64,000 nt of DNA from positions 124,001 to 188,000 of the forward strand of contig NZ_JAMQGP010000007.1 of assembly GCF_023703465.1 (NCBI RefSeq). The letters are read 5' to 3'. The stretch comes from Echinimonas agarilytica (GTDB lineage Bacteria; Pseudomonadota; Gammaproteobacteria; Enterobacterales; Neiellaceae). Each line of letters starts with the position of its first letter. Within the stretch, counting starts at the first letter, position 1. Positions 45,055 through 53,773 of this stretch are shown piece by piece. Under the pieces are notes generated by a model. The model ran no database searches and was not told where the DNA came from. It was given only the letters and a program-made list of their open reading frames with translations. The translations under genes and the position numbers were made by a program.

Positions 45055-47904
45055 CTACATGCGATATCGCAAGCTCACATAATACGTGCGGCCACTCTGC
45101 TCAACCTGGTTGTATGCGCCAGGGGCAACACGGTATTGCAATGCAGGCTCTTCGGTCAGATTCATGGCTTGGGCCTTGACCGTAAAGTTATTATTGATAT
45201 TGTAGCTCAGGCTCAAGTCCAGAGACTTCTGATCTTCAACATAACGGTTGGTTTGACCCAAGTTCGAACCAAATGGCTTCAAATATTCTGAGCGGTACTT
45301 GTAAGCGATACGCGCAGCAGCCGATTCACCTTCCCAATACAGTTGGGCATTTGCTACGTGTTCTGACAAGCCCGGTAGGTTTCCAGGCTCAACTTGAACT
45401 TGTACTTCTTCAGGGATATTTGAACCTGCTTCCGGTGTTTCGTAGTCGGAATCAGCGTAGTTATAGCTGCCCGAGAAACCTAAGCCATCGAACGGCGCTG
45501 GCAAGTCTACAAATTGGTGCATTAATGTAACTTCAAAGCCATCGATATCAGACTCATCGTCAAAAATAGTCGGTGTGTTTTTGATTTCTGCTGCGTAGTT
45601 CTGACCATCGACAGTCACTGTATCCATCACGTTAGATGCGCCAATTCGAGCTTCAAACGCCTTATGGTACAAGGCGATGGAGAACATGCTTTCGTCCGCA
45701 AAGTACCAGTTAACACCAAACTCAAAGTTGTTAGATTCCAACAACTCAAGGTTTGGGTTGCCTTTTGACGTCACGTCATCGAGCGCGTCTTCAACTGACT
45801 CGTAACCTTCATCTGAAGCATCAATATTGACATCACGTCCGGCACCGTAGAACCACATATCCGGACGAGAAACTGCTTTGTAGGCTGCAAACCGCAATTC
45901 CACATCGTCGTTCACTTCCAAGGTCATGTTCAAACTTGGCAACAAGTTATTGAAGCTGTTGTCGTAGCGCTGCAGTTCAAAACCATCGACGGGCGTTAGA
46001 ATGTAGAAACCTTCCCCATTGACTTCAGAGGTATAAGCTTGTGATACACCTACCGAGGTAATTTCAGTTTTCACATAACGTGCACCAACATTACCAGTCA
46101 GGTAATAGTCTCCAATCTCAGTTTCAAAGTTAGCCATCAGGTAGAATGCTGTAATGTCTTCAGTCAAATCGACGTCGCCATCGGATGGTGATTTTGCATC
46201 TGCTACTAGCTCTTCGCCACCGGTCACAATGTCATGGCCACACCGGGTATCGATAGTAGCCCATTCAGTGAACGGTGCTTTTGAGTCATCACCATAGTCT
46301 TTTTGCGGCCAAGAAATTGAACACAGCTCTTCGGTATCTGCTAACGCCTGCTCTATATCCGCTGGCTTCAGCGAGGCTCGTGCTTCCTGATAGTTTTGGT
46401 GTTCGCGAGTGGAGTAAGCGATACCAGAACGGATGGTCTTAATGAATGGCGCATCAATAAAGTAGTTTGCGTCCAGCTTAAAGCTCTTGATTTCATCTTC
46501 TACATCTAAGCGGTACTGACGAGCTTCGCTATCATCGTTATAGAACGACAGTGACTTAATATCTTCAGGGAATGATTCCAACGGGGCGCCGCCAAAACCA
46601 TCGAGTACGGTGATGTTTGGAAAGTCGCCGTTCGATCCTTTTTCCCAGTTAAAGTATTTACGTTTGCTGCGGAAGCGAACATAGGTTCGATCCTGATAAC
46701 GCTCAGTGCCAGAGTAAGCAGCATCGGCAGTTAGGTTTAGCTCATCGGTAACTTGCCAGTTAATGTTGGCACCAAAGCCTTTGTATTCTTCGTTTCGCTC
46801 GCGATATTCGTTGGTATTACCAATACGCGTTTCACCGCTATAGCTTTGCAATACGTTGTTCTTATCGACCGTCCAATTGTGAATTTTGCGGCGACCATCA
46901 TCGAAGCTCAAATCATGACGATCTTCATAGAAGAAGCGCTCTGACCATTGAGCATCAAGGTTAATATCTATGTCTGAGTTGGGTTGCCACTGAACCGCAG
47001 TAATGACGGCATCAATATCTTCAACCGATTCCATCTGGCGGTAACTTTGCATGTTGGAGATGAAATAGTAATCACCATCTTCTGGCGCTCCACCATTTGC
47101 AGCTTCGTTACTGTCTTTAAATGAACAATTGCTGCCACCATCAACCGCATAGTCTGAATTACAAGGACGCAATGTCGAGCTGCCCACAAATGAATCTTCT
47201 GGACGAGGGTTTTCACCACCTGCATAACCAATGGCAAAACCAAACTGTTGGTCATTTGCAATTTCAAAACTGTTTACATAGCTGAACGACAACCGGTGGC
47301 CAATGCCATCTTCGCCTTTTTGCTTGGCCTGGTAATCCGAATAGCTAACTTTTGCTTCTGCCTGCAATCGTTCTTTACCGTAATCCACCGGGCGAATGGT
47401 ACCTAACTCAACGGTACCTGATACGCCACCTTCGAGCAGCTCTGCAGATTGCGACTTGTAGACTTTTACGCCATTTACAAGCTCAGAAGGAAACTGGCTA
47501 AATGCAACGCTACGGTTACCACTACCCGATGAGATAGCACGGCCATTAATGGTCGACATCCCAAGAAATGGACCTAAGCCACGAATGGAAATTTCACTGG
47601 CACCACCTTTGTATCGATCAGCGGTTACCCCGGAAATACGCTCAAGTGTCTCTGCAATCGAGTTATCAGGCAGAGCGCCAATATCTTTCAAAGAAACTGC
47701 ATCAACCAAATTGGCTTCTGAACGTTTTTCATTGATAGAGCTAAAAGATGATGCCCTCATTCCTGATACGGATATGATTTCAACGTCTTCAGGTTTATCA
47801 GTTTCGTTTTCAACTGCATTTACGCCGAAGCAGGCTAAACCGATTATCGTACCCAGTAGTGTTTTTTTGAAAATAGGTAATGTGTGTGTTTGCTGTATGT
47901 TCAA
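45055..47904 (-). CDS. TonB-dependent receptor of the uronate island
   Basis: A 949-residue outer-membrane receptor. The start is TTG 47904, 8 nt after GGGAG, giving a signal peptide (...IIGLACFGVNAVENE). The plug has VEIISVSGMRASSFSSINEKRSEANLVDAVSLKDIGALPDNSIAETLERISGV and ISIRGLGPFLGMSTINGRAISSGSGNRSVAFSQFPSELVNGVKVYKSQSAELLEGGVSGTVELGTIRP, the wording of large carbohydrate-type receptors. The C-terminal YYVSLRYRM closes the barrel. KdgR boxes K4 and K5 lie in the 790-bp region upstream. It is the likely outer-membrane importer for oligosaccharides of the island's target polymer. Confidence 0.93.
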   Translation of the reverse strand: MNIQQTHTLPIFKKTLLGTIIGLACFGVNAVENETDKPEDVEIISVSGMRASSFSSINEKRSEANLVDAVSLKDIGALPDNSIAETLERISGVTADRYKGGASEISIRGLGPFLGMSTINGRAISSGSGNRSVAFSQFPSELVNGVKVYKSQSAELLEGGVSGTVELGTIRPVDYGKERLQAEAKVSYSDYQAKQKGEDGIGHRLSFSYVNSFEIANDQQFGFAIGYAGGENPRPEDSFVGSSTLRPCNSDYAVDGGSNCSFKDSNEAANGGAPEDGDYYFISNMQSYRQMESVEDIDAVITAVQWQPNSDIDINLDAQWSERFFYEDRHDLSFDDGRRKIHNWTVDKNNVLQSYSGETRIGNTNEYRERNEEYKGFGANINWQVTDELNLTADAAYSGTERYQDRTYVRFRSKRKYFNWEKGSNGDFPNITVLDGFGGAPLESFPEDIKSLSFYNDDSEARQYRLDVEDEIKSFKLDANYFIDAPFIKTIRSGIAYSTREHQNYQEARASLKPADIEQALADTEELCSISWPQKDYGDDSKAPFTEWATIDTRCGHDIVTGGEELVADAKSPSDGDVDLTEDITAFYLMANFETEIGDYYLTGNVGARYVKTEITSVGVSQAYTSEVNGEGFYILTPVDGFELQRYDNSFNNLLPSLNMTLEVNDDVELRFAAYKAVSRPDMWFYGAGRDVNIDASDEGYESVEDALDDVTSKGNPNLELLESNNFEFGVNWYFADESMFSIALYHKAFEARIGASNVMDTVTVDGQNYAAEIKNTPTIFDDESDIDGFEVTLMHQFVDLPAPFDGLGFSGSYNYADSDYETPEAGSNIPEEVQVQVEPGNLPGLSEHVANAQLYWEGESAAARIAYKYRSEYLKPFGSNLGQTNRYVEDQKSLDLSLSYNINNNFTVKAQAMNLTEEPALQYRVAPGAYNQVEQSGRTYYVSLRYRM

Positions 47905-48050
47905 ACCTTGAACTCCCTAAGTTAGATTTTTTATGGTTCATCCCCCACGGAAATACCCATAGCCTTACTAAAAGGACGAATTCAAAAGTAGCAGATCGAA
48001 ACACCAACAAAAAGTTAACAAGTTGACAGTTGTGATCAAAAACAACTTTA

Positions 48051-48065
48051 TGAAACATTGTTTTG
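48051..48065. promoter_or_regulatory. KdgR box K5 upstream of the TonB receptor
   Basis: TGAAACATTGTTTTG, one mismatch at the last base from TRAAAYRNYRTTTYA, 147 nt upstream of the receptor start. Confidence 0.65.
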
Positions 48066-48360
48066 TTTTTATTCCATTGGATCGATTATTTTTATGTGCC
48101 CTCATTTCATTTAAGAAAGGTTCAATTCAGAAGTCACCTGTAAAAAAAGTGGAAACATCAACAGATTACAATATTTTTCATGACCCCATCACTCTAATGA
48201 TGCCGCTGACGATCGTCATGGTAAGATGAACAGCCATAGGAAAACAGTCATTGGAGAGCTAAACACCCTACAATCGAGCATCTAAATTTTTTATTTATAA
48301 ACAGACAATTAATAGATGGTTGTTTGGAAAAATAAAATTGGAGTGGCATTACACTGTTCG

Positions 48361-48380
48361 ATAAAGTTCATGAACTTTAT
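48361..48380. promoter_or_regulatory. Perfect 20-bp palindrome upstream of the TonB receptor
   Basis: ATAAAGTTCATGAACTTTAT is its own reverse complement. It differs from the KdgR box, so it may bind another regulator. A ribosome site and very short frame follow at 48396. Confidence 0.5.
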
Positions 48381-48395
48381 GAAGGGGAAATAAAA

Positions 48396-48449
48396 ATGGC
48401 AGCGCCAAAAAATGACGCTGCCAGGTCCACAACGGGAAGTATCTACTGA
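48396..48449 (+). other. Possible 17-codon leader peptide with internal hairpin
   Basis: ATG 48396 follows AGGGG with 8-nt spacing and runs 17 codons to TGA at 48447. Codons 2-9 form a 7-bp stem GGCAGCG/CGCTGCC. There is no gene downstream on the plus strand, so any function is open. The rest of 47905-48695 shows no other gene. Confidence 0.25.
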
Positions 48450-48577
48450 ACATTGCCACCAAGCGAACCAGCAGAATTTAAGGACTAAATTGTGTTGCTA
48501 AGCCCAAATCACACAAAGGCTTAACAATACCCACATAAAAATATTAACACCCATAAAAACACAATAAAACACTTTTT

Positions 48578-48592
48578 TGAAACACTATTTCA
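48578..48592. promoter_or_regulatory. KdgR box K4, perfect match
   Basis: TGAAACACTATTTCA fits TRAAAYRNYRTTTYA at every position. It lies 104 nt past kdgA and far upstream (674 nt) of the receptor, so either it marks a distal promoter for the receptor or it works with K5. Confidence 0.62.
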
Positions 48593-48695
48593 TTTTCATG
48601 AAAGATAATATATATCCGCTATTAATCATTTCTTACATATCTAAATTTTAAACTCTTAAACATGCTAAAAACCACATATCAAGAACCAGTAATCG

Positions 48696-49313
48696 TTATT
48701 TATTGGCAGCTTGACATGCCTCGGTAATTGATTCCCAGTCCTGGTTGACTACCCACTCTTTCTGTACAACCCAGGTACCGCCAACAGCTACCACGTTGGC
48801 TAGAGCTAGAAATTCATCTTTGTTGTCTTGGTTTACTCCTCCGGTTGGGCAAAACCTCATATCTTGATAAACACTCGATACAGCGCGCAAGAATGCGACT
48901 CCGCCCGATAGTGATGCTGGAAATAGTTTAACTTCACGGAAGCCTGCATCGCGAGCTAACGCTATGTCCGAGCAATTAGAAACTCCAGGGATCGCAGGAA
49001 CACCGCAATTTTTTAGTGCCTCGAGTAAGGTGGGTGTGACACAGGGTGTAACGATGTAGTCAGCTCCAGCACCAATTGCTTGAGCCAATATCTCGGAATC
49101 CAATACAGTTCCGGCTCCAACAATTAGATTTGGATGAGCCTTCTTTATCGCTTTTAGCGCTTCCAAGGATGCGTCAGAACGCAATACTACTTCCACCACC
49201 TTTAAGCCTGCCTGCAGCATAGCCCCAGCAATGGCTACGCCATTGTAAACCGTGTCGGCCTGAATGATTGGGAGCAAGTTCTGCCCAGACATCAGCTCAG
49301 AAAACTTTTTCAT
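48696..49313 (-). CDS. eda: KDPG/KHG aldolase
   Basis: A 205-residue class I aldolase splitting 2-keto-3-deoxy-6-phosphogluconate to pyruvate and glyceraldehyde-3-phosphate. The catalytic glutamate is Glu41 (VVEVVLRS) and the Schiff-base lysine is Lys129 (FREVKLFPAS). The conserved VGAGTVLDSE is at 65-74. It follows kdgK by 36 nt in an operon esterase-kdgK-eda led by KdgR box K6. It completes the uronate route begun by KdgF. Confidence 0.95.
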   Translation of the reverse strand: MKKFSELMSGQNLLPIIQADTVYNGVAIAGAMLQAGLKVVEVVLRSDASLEALKAIKKAHPNLIVGAGTVLDSEILAQAIGAGADYIVTPCVTPTLLEALKNCGVPAIPGVSNCSDIALARDAGFREVKLFPASLSGGVAFLRAVSSVYQDMRFCPTGGVNQDNKDEFLALANVVAVGGTWVVQKEWVVNQDWESITEACQAANK

Positions 49314-49349
49314 TTCAATAACTTCCTTCTAATAACTATTGCTTTAAAA

Positions 49350-50303
49350 CTATTTAGGTACGGCGTTTGTTTGAGCTAAGAGCGGACTGATGTGATTGAC
49401 AAAGGTATCTTTGGGAATAATTGCGCCTCGATATTGGATAACCTCCGCAGCGGCAGCAGAAGCAAGCTCGATAGACTGCTGGATTGAGATGCCTTCCATA
49501 CGAGCACCAAGGTAGACACCGTTGAATGAATCTCCTGCAGAGGTAGTATCAACTGCATGTGCAACAGGGGTAATCTGTATCTCTAAGCATTCATTCTGGG
49601 TAAAACTGAAGACGCTTTTAGAGCCACTTTTGATGATGAGTTCATCAATGTTAAATGTACTGCAGAACTGATGAATTTCACTGATATCCTTGATGCCGTA
49701 TAGCTGATCAAAATCATCAACGCCAGGCAGTACCATGTTGGACATACCAAAAGCTAATTCGAACTGAGTTTTGGCCTCTGCTTTATCGCTCCACATGCGT
49801 GGCCGATAATTTGGATCAAAGGCTATTTGCACGCCGGAATCGCTTAATTTACGTAGCAATTGCCAAAAGGTATCGCGATCATTAGGGTCAATCATCGCCA
49901 ACGAAATGCCAGAAAAGAAAAACACATCTCCCATACAAAGCCACCCCACCAATTCAGGGTTAAGGAATTGCATCACCTGTCGAGCTGCCGAGTCGGAGCG
50001 CCAGTATGAGAAACTGCGCTCTCCTTGATCATCAAGTGCAATCATGTACAAGCCTGGCAACTTATCCGTAGATGTTTGAATCAGCTCAGTACCAATACTC
50101 TCTTTTTCAAACGCAGCAAGCATGTTTTTGCTCAGAGCATCGCGACCTATCACAGAGAACAAATTCACACTCAAATCGGCAAATGAACGCTTCAGGTATA
50201 CCGCAGTGTTATAAACATCACCGGCATAAGATTGATTGAATGAGCCATCAGCCTGCCGCGACAACTCGACCATGCACTCACCCAATAAATATATCTTTTT
50301 CAT
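49350..50303 (-). CDS. kdgK: 2-keto-3-deoxygluconate kinase
   Basis: A 317-residue PfkB-family kinase that phosphorylates KDG to KDPG. The N-terminus IYLLGECMVELSRQADGSFNQSYAGDVYNTAVYLKR carries the substrate motif, and the PfkB signature 2 with the catalytic Asp is DTTSAGDSFNGVYLG (~251-265). It lies between the esterase (28-nt gap) and eda (36-nt gap). It is regulated with them by KdgR box K6. Confidence 0.94.
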   Translation of the reverse strand: MKKIYLLGECMVELSRQADGSFNQSYAGDVYNTAVYLKRSFADLSVNLFSVIGRDALSKNMLAAFEKESIGTELIQTSTDKLPGLYMIALDDQGERSFSYWRSDSAARQVMQFLNPELVGWLCMGDVFFFSGISLAMIDPNDRDTFWQLLRKLSDSGVQIAFDPNYRPRMWSDKAEAKTQFELAFGMSNMVLPGVDDFDQLYGIKDISEIHQFCSTFNIDELIIKSGSKSVFSFTQNECLEIQITPVAHAVDTTSAGDSFNGVYLGARMEGISIQQSIELASAAAAEVIQYRGAIIPKDTFVNHISPLLAQTNAVPK

Positions 50304-50331
50304 ATGGTTCCAATAGGTTGGGGAAAAATAG

Positions 50332-51267
50332 TTATTGCTTATCGGCTAACACGGATGACACCCAGATTTTCAGTTCTGGCACCCAATCTTTGTCCACTCG
50401 GCTGCGATTCAAACCAAAGCCATGTCCAACTTTTTTGAGTTCAACGGCTTTAAAATCAACCCCGTTTTTCTTGAGTGCTGAAACATATATTTCACTATTT
50501 TCATAAGGCACAGATTTATCTTCTGTGGCATACACTAAAAATGTTGGAGGAGTGCTGCTCGTGACTTGGTTTTCCATCGAGAAGTAGTCAAGCAAATCTT
50601 GGTTATTAGATAAGTCGCCTAGCAGACGCTTATAGGAGCCCTTATGACGATAAGGTGGATTAAAGGTAATGACAGGAACTCGCAAAATCGAAAAGGCTTG
50701 TTTCAGCTCCTCGGGTTTAACTCCCGGCGCAAGGATGTCTTCAGTCAGGTTGTTCAAACTAGCAATCAGGTGGCCGCCAGCGGACGCTCCTTTGACTCCG
50801 ATTTTGCTACGTTCAATTTTCCATTGCTCTGCATTTCTGTGGAGGGTCGCTAACGCTTGTTGAGCATCGATAAGCGGCACATTATGTGGCTGTTCAACAA
50901 TTCGGCCGTCCGGAAGGCGATATTTGAGAACTGCGACCGCGGTAAACCCCATATCAAGAAACAACTCGGCCCACTCTGCTCCGCGTCTTTTACCGATCGC
51001 GATTTTGGCATACCCACCACCCGGCGCGTACAACAATGCTGGCCCTGGTTTATCGGCGTTGGCCTTGCGATAGAGGTAGATAATTGGTTCTGAAATTTGC
51101 GTGAAGCGCTTGTCTTCTTCATCAAGCTGTTCGGTCAACTCAATGTTTGGCTTGTTCAATGGCACCGTACCTTGTTGCCAAATTTTAATTTCTTCTTTGA
51201 CATAGTTCTGCGCATTCGAATGGCTGGACAACATTGCGAGGATTAGCAGTAACATTATCTGGCGCAT
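50332..51267 (-). CDS. Secreted alpha/beta-hydrolase, probable carbohydrate esterase
   Basis: A 311-residue hydrolase with a signal peptide (MRQIMLLLILAMLSSHSNAQ) when read from ATG 51267; a 48-nt upstream frame start has no signal. The oxyanion motif is YAPGGGYAKIA, the nucleophile Ser lies in KGASAGGHLIA, Asp in ATEDKSVPYEN and His in KVGHGFGLNR. This catalytic layout occurs in acetyl-sugar esterases. It is the first gene of the kdgK-eda operon, so removal of acetyl groups from the island's polymer is likely. The substrate is inferred. Confidence 0.85.
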   Translation of the reverse strand: MRQIMLLLILAMLSSHSNAQNYVKEEIKIWQQGTVPLNKPNIELTEQLDEEDKRFTQISEPIIYLYRKANADKPGPALLYAPGGGYAKIAIGKRRGAEWAELFLDMGFTAVAVLKYRLPDGRIVEQPHNVPLIDAQQALATLHRNAEQWKIERSKIGVKGASAGGHLIASLNNLTEDILAPGVKPEELKQAFSILRVPVITFNPPYRHKGSYKRLLGDLSNNQDLLDYFSMENQVTSSTPPTFLVYATEDKSVPYENSEIYVSALKKNGVDFKAVELKKVGHGFGLNRSRVDKDWVPELKIWVSSVLADKQ

Positions 51268-51318
51268 AATTTTCTCAACGATACAAACACGGCAAGTGAA
51301 ACGTAATCCTAACATTTA

Positions 51319-51333
51319 TAAAACTGCGTTTCA
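51319..51333. promoter_or_regulatory. KdgR box K6 upstream of esterase-kdgK-eda
   Basis: TAAAACTGCGTTTCA, one mismatch to TRAAAYRNYRTTTYA, 52 nt upstream of the esterase start and directly over a TATAAA -10-like element on the minus strand. Confidence 0.68.
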
Positions 51334-51673
51334 ATTTTCATTATTGTACTTTAATTTGCTACAAGGAAGCTCATTGTTAGGCCGTCAACGCCTCAACAAT
51401 CCAAAGCTGCCCGCACGCCAGCATTGACTTTGTTCCACTCGAGACATCGCTAAAAAATAGAACGTTCATCGACTTCGGCAAGGGCCACGGGCGAAGAGAA
51501 CTCCATCGGCATCGACCCAGTAGTCTTGGCTCGTATCAACAGCTTTCTATTCGGGCAAAGCCCCGAGCAAACGATCACCAAGTCCCTAGGAGATGATTTA
51601 AGGACGAAAACAAAAAAGGAAAACGTGATTTACATTCACACTCTCCTTCAGATTGTTCGTCTTTAGTTATTGA
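51334..51673. other. Intergenic stretch with an unrecognised open frame
   Basis: A plus-strand frame is open for about 65 codons ending near 51666 (SIGIDPVVLARINSFLFGQSPEQ), with no start or ribosome site and no recognised family. It may be a remnant. Confidence 0.25.
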
Positions 51674-52465
51674 CTAGTTTTGCAAGATTTTTCGAGTCTT
51701 AACTGGGTACCATTGGCTCAGTTTATCCGTCAGGCGTTGCACTATCTCGGGATGTTGCGCAGCAACATCGTTCTGCTCATGCTCGTCGATTCCAATGTTG
51801 TAAAGACGCGGCGCCACCAAAAGTCATTGTGATACTTCTGATAGCTTACATTTTTGCCGTCGTAACTCACGATGAGTTTCCAATCACCTTCGATGACCCA
51901 GCGATACAGCAAAGTTGACTCTGGAACGTTCAAATCATCCATATCATGGGCAAATCCTTCACCGAAAATCGTATCTCGTTCAATTGGCGTTTCACTCACC
52001 ATTTGCTGATACAAGTTTTCGCCCGGTAATTCCTCAGGTACTTCGACACCCGCGGCAGCCAAAATAGTCGGTACTATATCAATACTGCTGGTTAGCTCTG
52101 CGCGCATTTGCGGCACAAATTTACTTGGTAACGAATACATGATTGGCGTTCTGACACCGCTTTCGTTTGGACTTTGCTTCGACTTTGGCAAAAATCGCTC
52201 GGCCATCGTTGGGTTTGTCACCCAACCGTTGTCAGAAACATAAACAATCAAGGTGTTCTCTTTGAGACCTTTTTGTTCTAGATAATCAAAAAGTTGGCCA
52301 TTGGTTTCGTCAAACCACTCGATCATTGCATAGTATTTGGCAATGGATTCAGGGCGAGACGGATCTTGATACTTCTTCAATAAACGCTCTGGCGGCGTGT
52401 GAGGCGTATGAGGCATGAACGGCGCATACTACACAAAGAAGGGTTGATTTGATGGGCTTGGAGCC
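51674..52465 (-). pseudogene. Sulfatase 3' remnant, fused to integrase remnant
   Basis: The C-terminal half of an S1 sulfatase: QPFFV, an in-frame stop (TAG) where most relatives have Trp, YAPFMPHTPHTPPERLLKKYQDPSRP, then DNGWVTNPTMAERFLPKSKQSPNESGVRTPIM and GEGFAHDMDD. Near 51820 the frame is lost at FWWRR; the natural ending RLYNIGIDEHEQNDVAAQHPEIV is in another frame to the stop at 51674. The N-terminal half with the CxPxR active site is absent, replaced by integrase sequence from about 52466. It cannot be active. Confidence 0.85.
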
Positions 52466-53081
52466 CCATAGCGAGGGAATAACTTAATCAAGTCTTCAAA
52501 ACGATTCATGTCAATATCGCCGCTTGCCTTAGCCAGAAACATGATTTCATTGATGATGCGGCAAATACGCTTCAACGTATCTCGCTTTTTTGCTTTTGCC
52601 AATGGTGTCAGCGCTTTTACAACATGGACGGGCCTTAGATCATCGACTAGGAAGTGGGATAAGGCTGGGAGCGCATGTAACTCTATACGCCGATAAGCTT
52701 TCTTAGCCGTTTGCTCAAGTACCTCTTCACGTTTCAATTGATACCAGCGCTTGGCGTAGGCCGCGAATGTCGACTTAGATTTTGCATCAGCTTGTTCGGC
52801 AAGCTCTAAACGATGGGCTTGAGGATCGATGCCTTGCTGAATCAGCGCGCTTCTAGGCGCAAATCGCGAGCTGCAGCAAGGGTTACTTCAGGATAAGGGC
52901 CTAAGGAAATGTTGGTGCGCTTTTTGGTTCCCGGCCGTTGATAATTGAGAAGCCACGTTTTAGTGCCAATAGCCAAGACTCGTAGATTTAAGCCACCACC
53001 ATCAGCGAGGCAATACTCACTTTGCTTCGGTTTAGCATGCTTTACCTGAGAGTCAGATAAGCGCGATGTTGCATGGGCCAT
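52466..53081 (-). pseudogene. P4-type tyrosine integrase, 5' remnant with frameshift
   Basis: The N-terminal arm-binding domain (LSDSQVKHAKPKQSEYCLADGGGLNLRV, KTWLLNYQRPGTKKRTNISLGPYPEVTLAAARDL) and core-binding domain (FAAYAKRWYQLKREEVLEQTAKK, LRPVHVVKALTPLAKAKKRDTLKRICRIINEIMFLA) are recognisable. Loss of two bases in a GCGCGC run near 52844 shifts the frame. The catalytic domain with the Arg-His-Arg-Tyr residues is missing, replaced by a sulfatase tail. It reads away from tRNA-Leu, whose 3' end is 200 bp upstream. Confidence 0.88.
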
Positions 53082-53280
53082 GTTTGCTCGCCTAACGTTG
53101 CTTATAAATCTTATTAAGCACCTTAGACCGGCTTTACATGTACATTCAAATGTAAACTTTTGAGTAAAACCTTGTGATTTTCGGTGACACCCGATGAGAC
53201 AGCAAAAGACTGTAACTAATTGTTTCTAAATTAGAAGTAATACTTTATGAGACAATATGAAATATAAAGAAATTGCGAAA

Positions 53281-53303
53281 TGGTGCCCGGGGCCGGACTT
53301 GAA
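53281..53303. repeat. Right attachment site inside tRNA-Leu
   Basis: The 3' 23 nt of tRNA-Leu, repeated at 29050 with a single missing C. The orientation is direct, as needed for excision by site-specific recombination. Confidence 0.8.
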
Positions 53304-53367
53304 CCGGCACGCTGTTACCAGCGAGGGATTTTAAATCCCTTGTGTCTACCAATTTCACCACCCGGGC
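53281..53367 (-). tRNA. tRNA-Leu(UAA)
   Basis: 87 nt including encoded CCA. The acceptor stem is GCCCGGG/CCCGGGC, the anticodon loop TTTAAAA with TAA, with a long variable arm (CGCTGGTAACAGCG) and T-loop GGTTCAAGTCC. Its last 23 nt form the right attachment repeat of the island. The position beside tRNA-Cys and tRNA-Gly and pgsA is conserved with E. coli leuZ. Confidence 0.97.
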
Positions 53368-53446
53368 ATCGGGGGGATTTTTATAGTGGATATGGATTCC
53401 ACTTCCAAATTAAATCTCTTTAGAGAGACTACCAAGCCAAGAACTA

Positions 53447-53520
53447 TGGAGGCGGGTCCCGGAGTCGAACCGAGGTCCACGGATTTGCAATCCGCTGCAT
53501 AGCCACTCTGCCAACCCGCC
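53447..53520 (-). tRNA. tRNA-Cys(GCA)
   Basis: 74 nt including CCA. The acceptor stem is GGCGGGT paired with ACCCGCC, the anticodon arm GCGGATTGCAAATCCGT with GCA, and the T-arm CGGTTCGACTCCG. Confidence 0.97.
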
Positions 53521-53570
53521 TGAGTTGTGCTGCAACGTTAAACGTTGCTCCCCTTGGCTTAGGGAAAATT

Positions 53571-53646
53571 TGGAGCGGCACATCGGGTTCGAACCGATGA
53601 CCTCGACCTTGGCAAGGTCGCGCTCTACCAACTGAGCTAGTGCCGC
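53571..53646 (-). tRNA. tRNA-Gly(GCC)
   Basis: 76 nt including CCA. The acceptor stem is GCGGCAC/GTGCCGC, the anticodon arm CGACCTTGCCAAGGTCG with GCC, and the T-arm ATCGGTTCGAACCCGAT. Confidence 0.97.
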
Positions 53647-53773
53647 TTCTTACGAATGCTGCGTTGTGCCTCAAACGTGCTGGGCATTCTACCCATATTT
53701 GATGTTCAGTCAACTCCGAAACATCAAGTTTTTAATGATTTTGGTGCGTTTAGTCAGATTATGAACAATACGG

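Larger units (their letters stand above)
29050..53303. mobile_element. Genomic island integrated at tRNA-Leu(UAA), uronate catabolism
   Basis: About 24.25 kb bounded by a direct repeat of the tRNA-Leu 3' end (29050-29071 and 53281-53303). A decayed P4-type integrase lies next to the tRNA, reading the same way, the standard arrangement for tRNA-integrating islands. Cargo: kdgR, kduD, ygjV-like, kdgF, dhuI-like, PL38-type lyase, heparinase-fold lyase, second kduD, exuT-like, SSS symporter, binding protein, uxaC pseudogene, beta-helix protein, TonB receptor, kdgA, kdgK, esterase. The catalytic half of the integrase is missing, so the island appears fixed. Confidence 0.78.

Noticed and set aside
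16146-52465. The sulfatase 5' remnant at 16146 and the 3' remnant at 51674 as halves of one split gene
   Set aside because: The 5' piece looks iduronate-sulfatase-like and the 3' piece arylsulfatase-like; they lie on opposite sides of the island border and no shared junction is visible.
53410-53713. Protein frames over the tRNA cluster
   Set aside because: They run through tRNA-Cys and tRNA-Gly and have no protein-like features.
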